Shown here: piece by piece, positions 14,695 to 25,383 of the stretch | Layout: every line of letters begins with the position of its first letter | Position numbering within the stretch: position 1 is the stretch's first letter | NCBI GenBank assembly: GCA_001657575.1 | Contig: LBCX01000006.1 | Span: 1-38,268, forward strand | DNA from: Bacteroidales bacterium Barb4 | GTDB taxonomy: Bacteria; Bacteroidota; Bacteroidia; Bacteroidales; Tannerellaceae | Direction of reading: 5' to 3' | DNA length: 38,268 nucleotides | The notes under the pieces: generated by a model | Database searches by the model: none | Seen by the model: the letters and a program-made list of their open reading frames with translations, nothing else | What the model was told of the DNA's origin: nothing | Made by a program: the position numbers and the translations under genes

Positions 14695-15830
14695 TTTAGT
14701 ATTGCTGCCCAGTCTTTGTTTGTCAATTCGCTCAGTTCGCTTTTCAGATCCGAAAGTTTTTTTACGTTAGGAGAAATGATGTTAAACCAACTTTCAACAG
14801 CCTTTAAGTTCGCGTTAAAATAATCCAGCAAAAGTCTGTTTGCTTCCAAATTCATTTGAACTTTGGTGAACTGGTTTTTCGTTTTCCCTTCCGTGTAACT
14901 CGAAAGAAAAACCTCTCTGATAAACTTTTGTTCCTTTGGAGGATTTAATAAAAGATGGTCAATAAACTCAGACAATCCTTTGTCAGTGAGGAAAAGCAAC
15001 CAGTCGTAAGACTGTACCAATACTTTCAGTTCTTTGTTTGGATTTTCAGATGTGAACCAGTTTCCGTGATTGCTTACAATGCCGACCGTCAGAATGAAAC
15101 GCCTCAACAATTCTTTATCGTTGGAATAGACTACTTCTTCCATCAAATCAACGAACGGTTTGATGATATACGAGCCGTTGCTTTTGTAAATAATACCGTG
15201 AAGTTCGCCTGTCTCCGTTCTGATTTTTTGAAGAGAAGAGGCTGTTCGTGCAACATACGCACCCTGTTTTGCTTTTTCAATAGTTTGAGGGCCTTTGCTC
15301 ATTCCCTCTTCAATGCCAACCCGCTTGCATTCAAAGATGACATAAGGTTTTTTGCTCTGTTCGTACACGTGCAATTCCAATGTATCGCCCTTATCTGTTT
15401 TGATACTTGTCAATAAAAATGAGTTGTCGGATGCCGCAATAGTGCAGGCATTTCTCAAAATACCGTTGCTTAAAAGATTGTTTGATTTTCTTTCTAAACC
15501 ATTTAAGTCAAAGTTTGCTGCTTCAAGTGCTTTGAGTACGATGTTGGCAGTTATTAATTTGTCGGATTTGTCAATGGTTATGGTTGAGTTGCGAACGGTT
15601 GGATGCAAAGCGTATTCTACATTGTGAGTAATGTCGGGGTTACCATATTCTTCAAGTCCGCGTTCTATTGAAATTTGGTTGTTAAACCCCCAAGTTTTAA
15701 GGAGATAATAGGTGATAACCTCAACAAGTGTCCCCAAAGTCCGTCCTGCAGCCTTTTTGGGATCTTTCGTGTACTTAAAAACATCATCTGCTAATACTTT
15801 CTGTAATTTATCAACCGATTCGTATGCCAT
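14691..15830 (-). CDS. Probable type II restriction endonuclease
   Basis: A 379-residue protein that I do not match to a named enzyme. In the middle it has a candidate PD-(D/E)XK nuclease core: DTLELHVYEQ (Asp149, Glu152) followed by a hydrophobic strand and ECKRVG (Glu167, Lys169). The N-terminal part contains a helix-rich KKAAGRTLGTLVEVITYYLL segment seen in several type II enzymes. It is immediately upstream of, and overlaps, an adenine methyltransferase gene on the same strand, which is the main reason for the call. AT-richer than its neighbours. The order R then M with overlap implies the two are made together, so some other control must protect a new host. Confidence 0.75.
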   Translation of the reverse strand: MAYESVDKLQKVLADDVFKYTKDPKKAAGRTLGTLVEVITYYLLKTWGFNNQISIERGLEEYGNPDITHNVEYALHPTVRNSTITIDKSDKLITANIVLKALEAANFDLNGLERKSNNLLSNGILRNACTIAASDNSFLLTSIKTDKGDTLELHVYEQSKKPYVIFECKRVGIEEGMSKGPQTIEKAKQGAYVARTASSLQKIRTETGELHGIIYKSNGSYIIKPFVDLMEEVVYSNDKELLRRFILTVGIVSNHGNWFTSENPNKELKVLVQSYDWLLFLTDKGLSEFIDHLLLNPPKEQKFIREVFLSSYTEGKTKNQFTKVQMNLEANRLLLDYFNANLKAVESWFNIISPNVKKLSDLKSELSELTNKDWAAILK

Positions 15831-15891
15831 ACATAGATGATATAAAAATTCTTCATTATCAAGAGTAAGCGACAGTATTCATAACGCATGT

Positions 15892-16974
15892 TTATTGCCC
15901 TCCATTATACCACTTGTAAAGCCGCCTGACCCCTTCCTCCGCCTCTACCGTATGCCGCCAGCCTAATGCGTGCAGCTTGCTTACGTCCGTCAGTTTCCGC
16001 ATTGTCCCGTCCGGCTTGGACGTGTCGAAGCGTATCTCGCCGCCGTAGCCGACTGCGGTTTGTATGAAGCGGGCGATGTCTCGGATGCTGTGCTCTTTTC
16101 CCGTGCCAATGTTTATATGAGTGTTCCGTATTTCGGAGGAGTCGGAGAGGGGAGAGGCTGTGTCGGTGAAGTTTACGTGCTCCATAATATACACAGAAGC
16201 ATCCGCCATCTCTTCGCTCCACAGCAGTTCGCGGAGAGGCGTACCCGTTCCCCATAATTCCACATGGTCATCGTATATGCCGAAGGATTGCAGCAGGTTG
16301 ATAATATCCTGCTTCGGGGCATTTCCGAAGATGGCTTTGACCGGTCGTTTGTCCAAGTCTTTGCACAAGGCTGTCCAATCCCCGTTGCGCAAGGCTTTGG
16401 CAAGGTGCATTTTCCGCATCATGGCGGGGACAACGTGCGAAGTTTCCAAATCGAAGTTATCGTTTGGCCCGTAGAGGTTGGTCGGCATGACGGACAGGAA
16501 GTTAGTGCCGTATTGCAGGTTATAGCTTTCGCACATTTTGATGCCGGCTATCTTGGCGATGGCATACGGCTCGTTGGTATATTCCAAAGGAGAGGTCAGC
16601 AGAGCATCCTCGCGCATCGGTTGCGGTGCCTCTCGCGGATAGATGCAGGTGCTGCCGAGAAACAGCAACTTTTTCACCTTATATATATGTGCAGCGTGAA
16701 TCACGTTGCTTTGAATCATCAGATTTTGATAGATGAAGTCCGCGCGATACCGCAGGTTCGCCATAATCCCGCCCACATGCGCCGCCGCCAGAAAGACGTA
16801 CTCCGGCTTTTCGCGGGCGAAGAAGTCCTCTGTTGCCTGCCGGTCGGTCAAATCCGTTTCGCTATGCGTTCGGCATACGAGGGAGGTATAGCCCTTCTGC
16901 TGCAGGTTTTTCAGGATAGCCGAACCCACCAGTCCCCGATGACCGGCTACATATATTTTACTGTCTTTCTTCAT
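15892..16974 (-). CDS. fcl: GDP-L-fucose synthase
   Basis: Short-chain dehydrogenase/reductase that converts GDP-4-keto-6-deoxy-mannose to GDP-L-fucose (epimerase-reductase). Rossmann motif GHRGLVGSA at residues 11-19, the family signature [20 protein letters not shown], the catalytic STCIYP and [10 protein letters not shown] (Tyr-X3-Lys), and LYGPNDNFD. 360 residues, usual in Bacteroidetes. It overlaps the end of rfbA by 17 bp, so the two nucleotide-sugar genes are translated from one message. L-fucose is used on capsules and surface glycoproteins in Bacteroidales. Confidence 0.95.
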   Translation of the reverse strand: MKKDSKIYVAGHRGLVGSAILKNLQQKGYTSLVCRTHSETDLTDRQATEDFFAREKPEYVFLAAAHVGGIMANLRYRADFIYQNLMIQSNVIHAAHIYKVKKLLFLGSTCIYPREAPQPMREDALLTSPLEYTNEPYAIAKIAGIKMCESYNLQYGTNFLSVMPTNLYGPNDNFDLETSHVVPAMMRKMHLAKALRNGDWTALCKDLDKRPVKAIFGNAPKQDIINLLQSFGIYDDHVELWGTGTPLRELLWSEEMADASVYIMEHVNFTDTASPLSDSSEIRNTHINIGTGKEHSIRDIARFIQTAVGYGGEIRFDTSKPDGTMRKLTDVSKLHALGWRHTVEAEEGVRRLYKWYNGGQ

Positions 16975-17851
16975 CTTTTAATTTCAACAGTTTCAGCAGA
17001 TACTGCCCGTATTGATTTTTCGACATGGTCGCGGCTATTTCCCGCAGCTTGGCGGCATCTATCCATCCCTTGCTGTAAGCAATCTCTTCCAGACAGGCAA
17101 TTTTCAGCCCCTGCCGCTTCTCGACCACCTCCACAAAGGTGGCAGCTTCCGACAGGGAATCGTGCGTCCCCGTGTCCAACCAGCTGAAACCCCTCCCCAG
17201 CAGTTGCACTTTCAAGGCTTTCTCTTTCAAAAACTCCTGATTGACGGCTGTAATCTCCAACTCGCCCCGTTCCGACGGACGGATGCGGCGGGCAGTCTCT
17301 ACAACTTTGTTCGGATAGAAATAAAGCCCGACAACGGCATAGTTGGATTTGGGCTTCGCCGGTTTCTCCTCTATGCCAAGCACATTGCCGTCCCTGTCAA
17401 ACTCCGCCACGCCGTAACGCTCCGGATCATTCACGTAATAACCGAAAACGGTCGCCTTCCCGTCCTCTTCCGCATCCCGCACCGCATCTTTCAGCATACC
17501 CGTAAACCGCTGTCCGTAAAAGATATTATCACCCAGCACCAGACAAGCGGCATCCGTTCCGATAAAGTCCGCACCGATAATAAACGCCTGCGCCAGCCCA
17601 TCCGGCGAAGGCTGCTCGGCATACTCGAAATGCAGCCCGTAGTCCGCCCCGTCGCCCAGCAGCCGCCGAAATCCAGGCAAATCGTGCGGCGTGGATATAA
17701 TCAATATCTCCCGAATCCCCGCCAGCATAAGCACCGACACGGGATAATAAATCATCGGCTTGTCGTAAACAGGCAACAGCTGCTTTGAAATACCTTTCGT
17801 GACGGGATACAGGCGCGTGCCCGAACCGCCTGCCAGCACAATTCCTTTCAT
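16958..17851 (-). CDS. rfbA: Glucose-1-phosphate thymidylyltransferase
   Basis: RmlA/RfbA makes dTDP-glucose from glucose-1-phosphate and dTTP, first step to dTDP-L-rhamnose. Nucleotidyltransferase signature [11 protein letters not shown] at residues 8-18, [28 protein letters not shown] and the C-terminal [11 protein letters not shown]. Start set at the Met at 17851 (MKGIVLAGG), which gives 297 residues, the family length; an upstream in-frame Met at 17926 would add 25 unrelated residues over the promoter. The rest of the rml genes are not in the window. Overlaps fcl. Confidence 0.95.
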   Translation of the reverse strand: MKGIVLAGGSGTRLYPVTKGISKQLLPVYDKPMIYYPVSVLMLAGIREILIISTPHDLPGFRRLLGDGADYGLHFEYAEQPSPDGLAQAFIIGADFIGTDAACLVLGDNIFYGQRFTGMLKDAVRDAEEDGKATVFGYYVNDPERYGVAEFDRDGNVLGIEEKPAKPKSNYAVVGLYFYPNKVVETARRIRPSERGELEITAVNQEFLKEKALKVQLLGRGFSWLDTGTHDSLSEAATFVEVVEKRQGLKIACLEEIAYSKGWIDAAKLREIAATMSKNQYGQYLLKLLKLKDEERQ

Positions 17852-17911
17852 TTTATCAAGTATGATTTTAGTTGGAGAAAACCGTAACCATTTCTGTTGC
17901 ACCAACGCCTG

Positions 17912-17919
17912 CAAAGTTA
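17912..17919 (-). promoter_or_regulatory. -7 promoter box for rfbA-fcl
   Basis: TAACTTTG on the minus strand fits the Bacteroidetes TAnnTTTG element, about 60 bases before the rfbA ATG. No good -33 element is seen. Confidence 0.4.
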
Positions 17920-18117
17920 AAATCAAATGAATGGGGACATCACTTTATGCCTGAAACTTTTCCAAGCCCTGCCCCAAGCCCTCAGGTTAGGGGCATCTGC
18001 ATAACTATTTTTCAACTGTAAAGTTGGATATAGTCACCGTTTTCTTTATCCTGTCGTCAGGAAGAGAGACGGAGGAGTAAGGCCGGCTTACGCAGGCATC
18101 AACCTTTGTGACGAAGG

Positions 18118-18398
18118 GCATACGCGAAGAGGAATAAGGCTTCGTCAGTGAGGAATAAGCCTTCGTCAGTGTGACGAAAGGCTTCGTCAGTGAGGAGTAA
18201 GGCTTCGTCAGTGAGAAGTAAGTGCTACTCCACTTGAAACAGCGTTTTCAGGCATGGGGAGGGGTCACAAACAAGAGGGTTTTGACCGTTTCAAAGTGGA
18301 ATAAGGCTTCGTCAGCGAGGAATAAGACTTCGTCAGTGAGGAATAAGGCTTCGTCAGTGTGACGAAAGGCTTCGTCAGAGAGGAATAAGGCTTCGTCT
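18118..18398. repeat. 21-bp tandem array in two blocks
   Basis: Copies of a unit close to GAGGAATAAGGCTTCGTCAGT fill 18118-18226 and 18297-18398. Some junctions form palindromes such as CTTCGTCAGTGTGACGAAAG. The two blocks are separated by a 70-bp segment bounded by inverted CCACTTGAAAC (18230-18240) and GTTTCAAAGTGG (18288-18299). On the minus strand the array reads as a DEALFL-type heptad repeat, which I treat as a by-product of the 21-base period. The 620-bp gap 17927-18548 holds no gene; 17975-18005 also carries a short relic of the palindromic element end (GGGGCATCTGCATAAC). Confidence 0.8.
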
Positions 18399-18423
18399 CT
18401 AAAGAATGAAAAATTGTACACCT

Positions 18424-18475
18424 GAAACCCCACATTCCGCTGCGTTGCATGTGGGGCTGAAATCTCTTGCCCCTG
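18424..18475 (+). repeat. Half copy of the palindromic element (copy D)
   Basis: AAACCCCACATTCCGCTGCG continuing through GCATGTGGGGCTGAAATCT matches the right arm of copies A and C (with one duplicated hairpin change). The left arm and centre are missing. It stands about 30 bases before the -7 box of the exporter gene. Confidence 0.75.
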
Positions 18476-18503
18476 CTTTCTTATGGAAACAGGAAAAATC
18501 AAC

Positions 18504-18511
18504 TACTTTTG
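18504..18511 (+). promoter_or_regulatory. -7 promoter box for the ABC exporter
   Basis: TACTTTTG fits TAnnTTTG and lies 37 bases before the ATG of the exporter gene. No clear -33 element. Confidence 0.45.
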
Positions 18512-18548
18512 TCTTTGCAAGGCTTTGAAAATAATCCCCTTTTGACAA

Positions 18549-20396
18549 ATGAAAGAATTTCTGCATGTTCTCAGGCGGTTTGTGCCACCTTATAAAAAGT
18601 ATTTGACGGCGAATGTGGCGTTTAATATTCTGTCTGCGGTGCTTAATCTGTTTTCCTTTGCCTTGATTATTCCTATTCTTAATATCCTTTTTAAGATTAA
18701 TGAGAAGACTTACGTCTATACGGAGTGGGTGTTTAACCCCGTGTCGCTGGAGTCTTGGGCGGCTGCGCCGGATGCTGTGCAGAATAACTTTTTCTGGCTG
18801 ACGAGCCGGTTGATTGAAACGAAAGGGGGGACTTATACGCTGGTCGTTCTCGGCTTGTTCCTGATTGTGATGACTTTCCTGAAAGTGTCCGCCATGTATA
18901 TGGCTTTTTATACGATGATACCGATACGCACGGGGGTGGTGCGGGACATTCGCAATCAAATCAACCGGAAGATTACGCAGTTGCCTTTGAGCTTCTTTTC
19001 CGAAGAGAGGAAGGGGGATATTATTGCCCGTGTGTCGGGCGATGTGAACGAGATTGAGACGTCTATCATGAGTTCGCTGGACATGCTGTTTAAGAATCCG
19101 ATACTGATTGTGGTTTATCTGGCGGGGATGCTGATTATCAGCTGGCAGCTGACGGTGTTTGTGCTGGTTCTGCTTCCCGTGGCGGGTTATCTGATGGGGC
19201 TTGTGGGGAAGAAGTTGAAACGGAAATCCCTGGTCGGTCAGCAACAGTGGGGACTGTTGATGAGCCGGATAGAGGAGACGCTGAGCGGACTGCGCATCAT
19301 TAAGGCTTTCAACGCCGAAGGCAAGGTGCAGGAACGTTTTGAAAAGGACAATGAGACCTTCCGCAACATCACGAACCGCATCTACCGCCGTCAGCAGATG
19401 GCGCATCCGATGAGCGAGTTTCTCGGCACGGCTGCCATTGCCGCCGTTCTCTGGTATGGCGGGTCGCTTATCCTGTCGGAAAACAACACGATAGAGGCTT
19501 CCACCTTTATTTATTATCTGGTGATATTCTACAGCCTGATTAATCCTGCCAAGGATTTGAGCAAGGCGGCTTATGCGATACAGAAGGGGCTGGCGTCGGT
19601 CGTCCGTGTGGATAAGATACTGACGGCGGAGTCTGACATCAACGATCCGGTACATCCGAAAACTGTTGCGTTGAAGGAGCGGATTACTTTCGATGACGTT
19701 TGGTTCAAGTACCGGACGGAATGGGTGCTGAGAGGCATCAGTCTGGAGATACCGAAAGGGCATACGGTCGCCCTTGTCGGGCAGTCGGGGTCGGGCAAGA
19801 GTACGCTGGCAGACCTGCTTCCCCGCTTCTATGAGGTCAGCAAGGGCAGCATCCGCATAGACGGCACGGACATTCGCGACACCACCCTTTTCAATCTTCG
19901 CAACCTGATGGGAAACGTCAATCAGGATGCCATCCTTTTCAATGATACCTTCTTCAACAACATCTCCTTCGGCGTGAACGATGCCACACAGCAACAAGTG
20001 GAGGAAGCCGCCCGTATCGCCAATGCGCACGAGTTTATCGTTGCTTCCGGAAATGGCTATCATACCAACATCGGCGACCGCGGCGGCAAGCTCTCCGGCG
20101 GACAGCGGCAACGCATCAGCATCGCCCGTGCCATACTGAAAAACCCTCCCGTCCTGATACTGGACGAAGCCACTTCTGCTTTGGACACCGAGTCGGAACG
20201 CCTTGTGCAGGATGCTTTGGAAAACCTAATGCGCAACCGTACCACTCTTGTCATCGCCCACCGCCTCTCCACCATCCGCAAGGCGGATGAAATCTGCGTC
20301 ATGCACGAGGGCGAAATCGTAGAGCGCGGCTGTCACGAGGAACTTCTGCGGCTGGACGGCTATTACAGGAAGCTGTGCGATATGCAAAACTTCTAA
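18549..20396 (+). CDS. MsbA-like ABC exporter (fused permease and ATPase)
   Basis: A 615-residue half-transporter of the type I exporter class; a homodimer would flip lipid-linked or hydrophobic substrates across the inner membrane. The N-terminal 330 residues contain six membrane helices and the ERKGDIIARVSGDVNEIE coupling segment; the ATPase has Walker A GQSGSGKST (about residues 411-419), signature LSGGQRQRISIARA (about 514) and Walker B VLILDEATSALD (about 535), with the H-loop IAHRLSTI. Bacteroidales commonly have one such gene as the lipid A flippase MsbA, but exporters of other lipids look alike, so no symbol is given. It converges with rsmD; the two stop regions overlap by four bases. 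Confidence 0.92.
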   Translation: MKEFLHVLRRFVPPYKKYLTANVAFNILSAVLNLFSFALIIPILNILFKINEKTYVYTEWVFNPVSLESWAAAPDAVQNNFFWLTSRLIETKGGTYTLVVLGLFLIVMTFLKVSAMYMAFYTMIPIRTGVVRDIRNQINRKITQLPLSFFSEERKGDIIARVSGDVNEIETSIMSSLDMLFKNPILIVVYLAGMLIISWQLTVFVLVLLPVAGYLMGLVGKKLKRKSLVGQQQWGLLMSRIEETLSGLRIIKAFNAEGKVQERFEKDNETFRNITNRIYRRQQMAHPMSEFLGTAAIAAVLWYGGSLILSENNTIEASTFIYYLVIFYSLINPAKDLSKAAYAIQKGLASVVRVDKILTAESDINDPVHPKTVALKERITFDDVWFKYRTEWVLRGISLEIPKGHTVALVGQSGSGKSTLADLLPRFYEVSKGSIRIDGTDIRDTTLFNLRNLMGNVNQDAILFNDTFFNNISFGVNDATQQQVEEAARIANAHEFIVASGNGYHTNIGDRGGKLSGGQRQRISIARAILKNPPVLILDEATSALDTESERLVQDALENLMRNRTTLVIAHRLSTIRKADEICVMHEGEIVERGCHEELLRLDGYYRKLCDMQNF

Positions 20397-20926
20397 ATAA
20401 ATATACTGAAATTGACCGCCCCGTAAGCCCTGTGCTGCCGGAAGGCAAGCAGGGCGGAGAAGTCATTCTGCTTGGAATGTTCCATGACAAGGATACCTCC
20501 TTCGCGCAAAAGCCCGCGTTCCAAGATGAGGGAAGGCAAGTCGGGCAGTTCCGGCAAAGCATAAGGCGGATCGGCAAAGATAAAGTCAAAGCCTCCTTTC
20601 GGTGCGGCATTCAGGTAGCGGAACACATCGCCGCGTATCAGTCGGAGCGCATCCGTCTTTAATTCTTTCGCCACTTTTTCGATAAAGCCGGCGTGGGCAG
20701 ATGTTCGCTCTACGGCGGTCACCTGCCGGCAACCGCGCGAAAGGAGTTCAAAGCTGATGCTCCCCGTGCCGGCAAAGAGGTCGAGGGCATCCAAGCCGTC
20801 AAAGTCTGTCAGGTTGGCGAGTACATTAAAGATGTTCTCCTTGGCAAAGTCGGTCGTCGGTCGTGCACCAAATGAGGCAGGCACTTGAAACCGCCTATGC
20901 CCGTATATTCCGCTTATAATTCGCAT
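20393..20926 (-). CDS. rsmD: 16S rRNA (guanine-966-N2)-methyltransferase RsmD
   Basis: Methylates G966 of 16S rRNA in the 30S subunit. MRIISGIYGHRRF at the start, RPTTDFAKENIFNVL, the SAM-binding DLFAGTGSISFELLSRG and the catalytic DPPYALPEL. 177 residues, as in the family. Its start overlaps the end of the DUF3822-like gene by 13 bp; this pairing is a known Bacteroidetes arrangement. Confidence 0.95.
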   Translation of the reverse strand: MRIISGIYGHRRFQVPASFGARPTTDFAKENIFNVLANLTDFDGLDALDLFAGTGSISFELLSRGCRQVTAVERTSAHAGFIEKVAKELKTDALRLIRGDVFRYLNAAPKGGFDFIFADPPYALPELPDLPSLILERGLLREGGILVMEHSKQNDFSALLAFRQHRAYGAVNFSIFI

Positions 20927-21741
20927 ACTGCTAGACTGATTATGTCCGCCGGCATACGCGCCATGTCCGTTCCCAGCAGGTAAGCCTCAGTAGGAATCTC
21001 TACGGGGCGGATTTGCCGGAGGTAGGTGTGAAGAATATGGGTGAGGGCGTTGTACTTGCCTGTGTTGTCGAAAAGATACAGTTCGTCTTTCTCCTGATCC
21101 ATGCCAGCTTGCCGCCATACAAACAGCAGATAGTAGAGAATGTCGTCAAGCGTTTCCGCCTGAAAGGTGTTTACCAAGGTCAAATGTCCTTGCTCGTAAC
21201 AGAAGATGTCAAGTGCCTTGTCATGCCGTATCCCGTACATGCGGCGGGAGGGACTGATACGGCTTTGCCGTTTGCAGAGGGCTAATTGAGGGGTGACCGG
21301 ATGGACAAACAGGGGATTGATGAAGGAACGGGAACAAAACTCATGCACCTCTTTGTCGATGCCGAAGACAATAACCGCCTGCTCATTGTCCAAAGTGTTG
21401 AACAGGCAAGCGTTTTCCGGACGGGAGAAGCTGAACGCGAACATCTCCTCTTTTCGCTTCTCGTCAAACAATGCCTGCGGCACGATCGTATATTGGGAAG
21501 AAAGGGGAACGATATGTATCCGGTTATACGTCCATTCAAAGAACTCATTGGCATAAAAGAAGTCTTTGAGGGACGTTATATAGGAAACACTCCGGTCAAA
21601 CTCCGCCTCCTGATAGAAGAAACTGCCCGCTGCGGAAGGTATATATCCCGAAAAAGAAAGTCCACCCGACCGAAGCCGGATGGACACTGTAAATTTCCCG
21701 GAAGTATCTGCTGTCAGCGTATCTGGGATACGGTTCATCAT
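20914..21741 (-). CDS. DUF3822-like protein
   Basis: A 275-residue Bacteroidetes-restricted protein of unknown function, identified as DUF3822-like by its place directly upstream of rsmD and by the pattern of an actin/ASKHA-like N-terminal half (SVSYITSLKDFFY, IHIVPLSSQYTIVP) and the FCYEQGHLTLVNTFQAET plus DDILYYLLFVW segment in the second half. No signal peptide. It overlaps both its neighbours by a few bases, so the three leftward genes are one operon. Function remains unknown. Confidence 0.78.
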   Translation of the reverse strand: MMNRIPDTLTADTSGKFTVSIRLRSGGLSFSGYIPSAAGSFFYQEAEFDRSVSYITSLKDFFYANEFFEWTYNRIHIVPLSSQYTIVPQALFDEKRKEEMFAFSFSRPENACLFNTLDNEQAVIVFGIDKEVHEFCSRSFINPLFVHPVTPQLALCKRQSRISPSRRMYGIRHDKALDIFCYEQGHLTLVNTFQAETLDDILYYLLFVWRQAGMDQEKDELYLFDNTGKYNALTHILHTYLRQIRPVEIPTEAYLLGTDMARMPADIISLAVCEL

Positions 21742-22370
21742 TCCCAGTTTCCTGCATTGTTGTTGATTTCGTCCAATGCACCGACACGCAAGCCGGGGTA
21801 TTTGCTTTGCTTTTGTGCTTTATCAATCAGGTTGTAACGCAGTTGAGGGTTCAGCCCGACCAGATAGTCTTCAAACTTCACACCGGCTTCAAACACCTTC
21901 ACTTCGTAGCCGGAGGTTGATGTGAGAGTCGCCGTATCCATCGCAAATTGAATATCACCCTCTACCTGCGGAACGAAACGGAACTTGGACACATCGTAAT
22001 CCTTGCCCAGCAACGTATCCTTTGCCAACACCCAGAACGTATCACGTTTGATAAAACCCTGCTTTACGGCTTCCTGCTCGGTCATGCCCTTTTCCAACTG
22101 TTCATCGGTCAATACACCTTCCTTCATAATAAATGGAATCTTATGCTCGGTCAGGAACTTTTCCAAATCATCGAAAGTGCCTGCATGTGTCTTATGTACA
22201 TTCTTGTATTCAAGCTGGACTTTGCGGATTTCCACCAGACGTTCGATAATGGCATCGTCACGCAGTTTCTTTTCCGAATCAAAATTGATAGGTACCAGAA
22301 TACTGCTGATACACATGTAAGCAAGTACCGCAACGGCTGCAACAAGCAAGATGTTTAATACAATTTTCAT
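21738..22370 (-). CDS. Single-pass membrane protein of unknown function
   Basis: A 210-residue protein beginning with an N-terminal hydrophobic helix (MKIVLNILLVAAVAVLAYMC) that can act as signal anchor, followed by a charged, helix-rich extracytoplasmic region (RLVEIRKVQLEYKNVHKTHA), which resembles the pilin-like layout without a clear prepilin site. Start set at 22370; an in-frame Met at 22412 would place 14 charged residues before the helix and overlap the promoter box. Same operon as the DUF3822-like and rsmD genes (4-bp overlap). Confidence 0.8.
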   Translation of the reverse strand: MKIVLNILLVAAVAVLAYMCISSILVPINFDSEKKLRDDAIIERLVEIRKVQLEYKNVHKTHAGTFDDLEKFLTEHKIPFIMKEGVLTDEQLEKGMTEQEAVKQGFIKRDTFWVLAKDTLLGKDYDVSKFRFVPQVEGDIQFAMDTATLTSTSGYEVKVFEAGVKFEDYLVGLNPQLRYNLIDKAQKQSKYPGLRVGALDEINNNAGNWE

Positions 22371-22409
22371 GGGTGTTATTGTTGTTGTTTCCACATTTAA
22401 TTTACCCCG

Positions 22410-22417
22410 CAAATGTA
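22410..22417 (-). promoter_or_regulatory. -7 promoter box for the rsmD operon
   Basis: TACATTTG on the minus strand, 39 bases before the ATG of the first gene of the operon; fits TAnnTTTG. No clear -33 element. Confidence 0.45.
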
Positions 22418-22495
22418 GAAAGATTATTCAATGCGCTACTTTTATGGCAAAAAAATAATCAGAGCAGCCGCATCAAATTATCTGTCAAATCCTCC

Positions 22496-22717
22496 TTATC
22501 TCTTGACCCCAATCACATAGCCTATCTTTACTGCAAAAAAATTGTTGTAGTGTCCTTGATAACGGTATTCTCCTGTAAGCCTGACTTTATTGAAAAACTC
22601 AACGCCTATGCGGGGAGAAGCTATTAAATGCGAAACAGTTTTATGGGGAATTTCCCTGTCTTCTTTTGCAGGACTATGGTTTATTATACGGCTTCCTTTC
22701 TTCTTGAATTGGCATTG
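22496..22717 (-). pseudogene. C-terminal remnant of a beta-barrel-like outer-membrane protein
   Basis: A 73-codon leftward open stretch without a start codon context. Its end alternates aromatic and polar residues like the last strands of a barrel: SPRIGVEFFNKVRLTGEYRY, QGHYNNFFAVKIGYVIGVKR then stop. Upstream it is cut by an in-frame stop at 22718-22720 and no matching barrel sequence is seen beyond. It lies in a 1-kb gap (22371-23376) that otherwise has no supported gene; rightward and leftward ORFs between 22720 and 23100 look random. Confidence 0.45.
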
Positions 22718-23231
22718 CTAATTAAGAATGCTTACCTGTATTTGCAGGAAAAAAGAGTATGAATTGTTCCAAATGCAGCAACGGTTCCCTGATTTTGTCA
22801 TCGGGGACAGAAGCGGTCAAACAGCCGGAAAGTTTAGGAACAAAATAAAGCATCACGGCATGAACAGGATTGCAGGCAATTACCGGAAACCTTACGGGAG
22901 CATCATACCTCAAGAAAAGCATCTGCAAACCAAAGCGGAAATCTTCACGGCAGAAGGATACAACAGTTTGTTCAGGCACTTTTTGGCAGGAACAAGAAGA
23001 AAGTCCAAATGCTGTTCCAAGAAAGCAGAGATGTTGGAAATATCTGTTTTACTATTAATGCATTATCGAAATGGCACGCTAAATGTCCTTCATTAGCAAT
23101 GCCTTAAATTTATTGCTTTAATCCTGCAATATTACTGCTTTTTCACATGGGGCAAATCTAAGGTGCAGGACTTCTGTACAACATCAGAAACATGATATTA
23201 TTTTGTTTCTATCAATTTTTATCACGCACCT

Positions 23232-23263
23232 ACTGTTTTTGGCACGTATTTTGTAATTGTAAC
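23232..23263 (+). promoter_or_regulatory. Sigma54-like promoter 1 upstream of groES
   Basis: The 32-bp segment contains TTTTTGGCACGTATTTTGTA: a -24 TGGCACG and, 10 bases after the GG (23241-23242), a GT at 23253-23254 in place of the usual GC at -12. It is repeated exactly at 23297-23328, 65 bp downstream. The primary-sigma TAnnTTTG pattern is not met. Confidence 0.55.
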
Positions 23264-23296
23264 TACTCCGTACTTATACGTTTCCCCTTGCCAACG

Positions 23297-23328
23297 ACTG
23301 TTTTTGGCACGTATTTTGTAATTGTAAC
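23297..23328 (+). promoter_or_regulatory. Sigma54-like promoter 2 upstream of groES
   Basis: Second, identical 32-bp copy of the segment at 23232-23263; GG at 23306-23307 and GT at 23318-23319. Expected transcript start is about 47 bases before the groES ATG. Confidence 0.6.
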
Positions 23329-23376
23329 AACCATGTTAGAAAATTATTTGTATAACTAATTAAAAATAGAACGAAA

Positions 23377-23646
23377 ATGAACATGAAACCATTAGCAGAC
23401 AGAGTGCTTATCAAGCCGGCTGCAGCAGAAGAAAAAACAGTGGGTGGGATTATTATCCCCGATTCAGCCAAAGAAAAGCCGCTGAAAGGTGAAGTAGTTT
23501 CCGCAGGAAACGGAACAAAAGATGAAGAGATGGTCGTAAAGCCGGGTGACAAGGTATTATATGGCAAGTATGCCGGTACCGAAATCGAATTTGAGGGCGA
23601 ACAGTTCCTCATCATGCGCCAATCTGACATTTTGGCAATCATTTGA
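23377..23646 (+). CDS. groES: Co-chaperonin GroES
   Basis: The 10-kDa lid of the GroEL folding chamber. 89 residues; [27 protein letters not shown] is split as the conserved first strand ([10 protein letters not shown]) and the mobile loop ([17 protein letters not shown]), with [14 protein letters not shown] and DILAII at the end. The start Met precedes a second Met two codons on; the longer start fits the family. groEL follows after 63 bp on the same strand. Confidence 0.97.
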   Translation: MNMKPLADRVLIKPAAAEEKTVGGIIIPDSAKEKPLKGEVVSAGNGTKDEEMVVKPGDKVLYGKYAGTEIEFEGEQFLIMRQSDILAII

Positions 23647-23697
23647 AGAAGATGGAGGACAGGCAACCCCTGACCCCCAATAAAAACAAATAAATAA

Positions 23698-25347
<1,650 letters not shown>

Positions 25348-25383
25348 AAAACAGTCGACCTGACACCGAAATACAGGCAGAAG

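Noticed and set aside
18399-20111. A 570-codon leftward ORF
   Set aside because: It is antisense to the MsbA-like exporter, which has all ABC motifs in the + frame; the leftward product is full of basic low-complexity stretches and has no recognisable domain.
22728-23096. A 122-codon + strand ORF in the groES upstream gap
   Set aside because: Composition is not protein-like, no start signal or domain is seen, and a competing leftward ORF of similar quality overlaps it.
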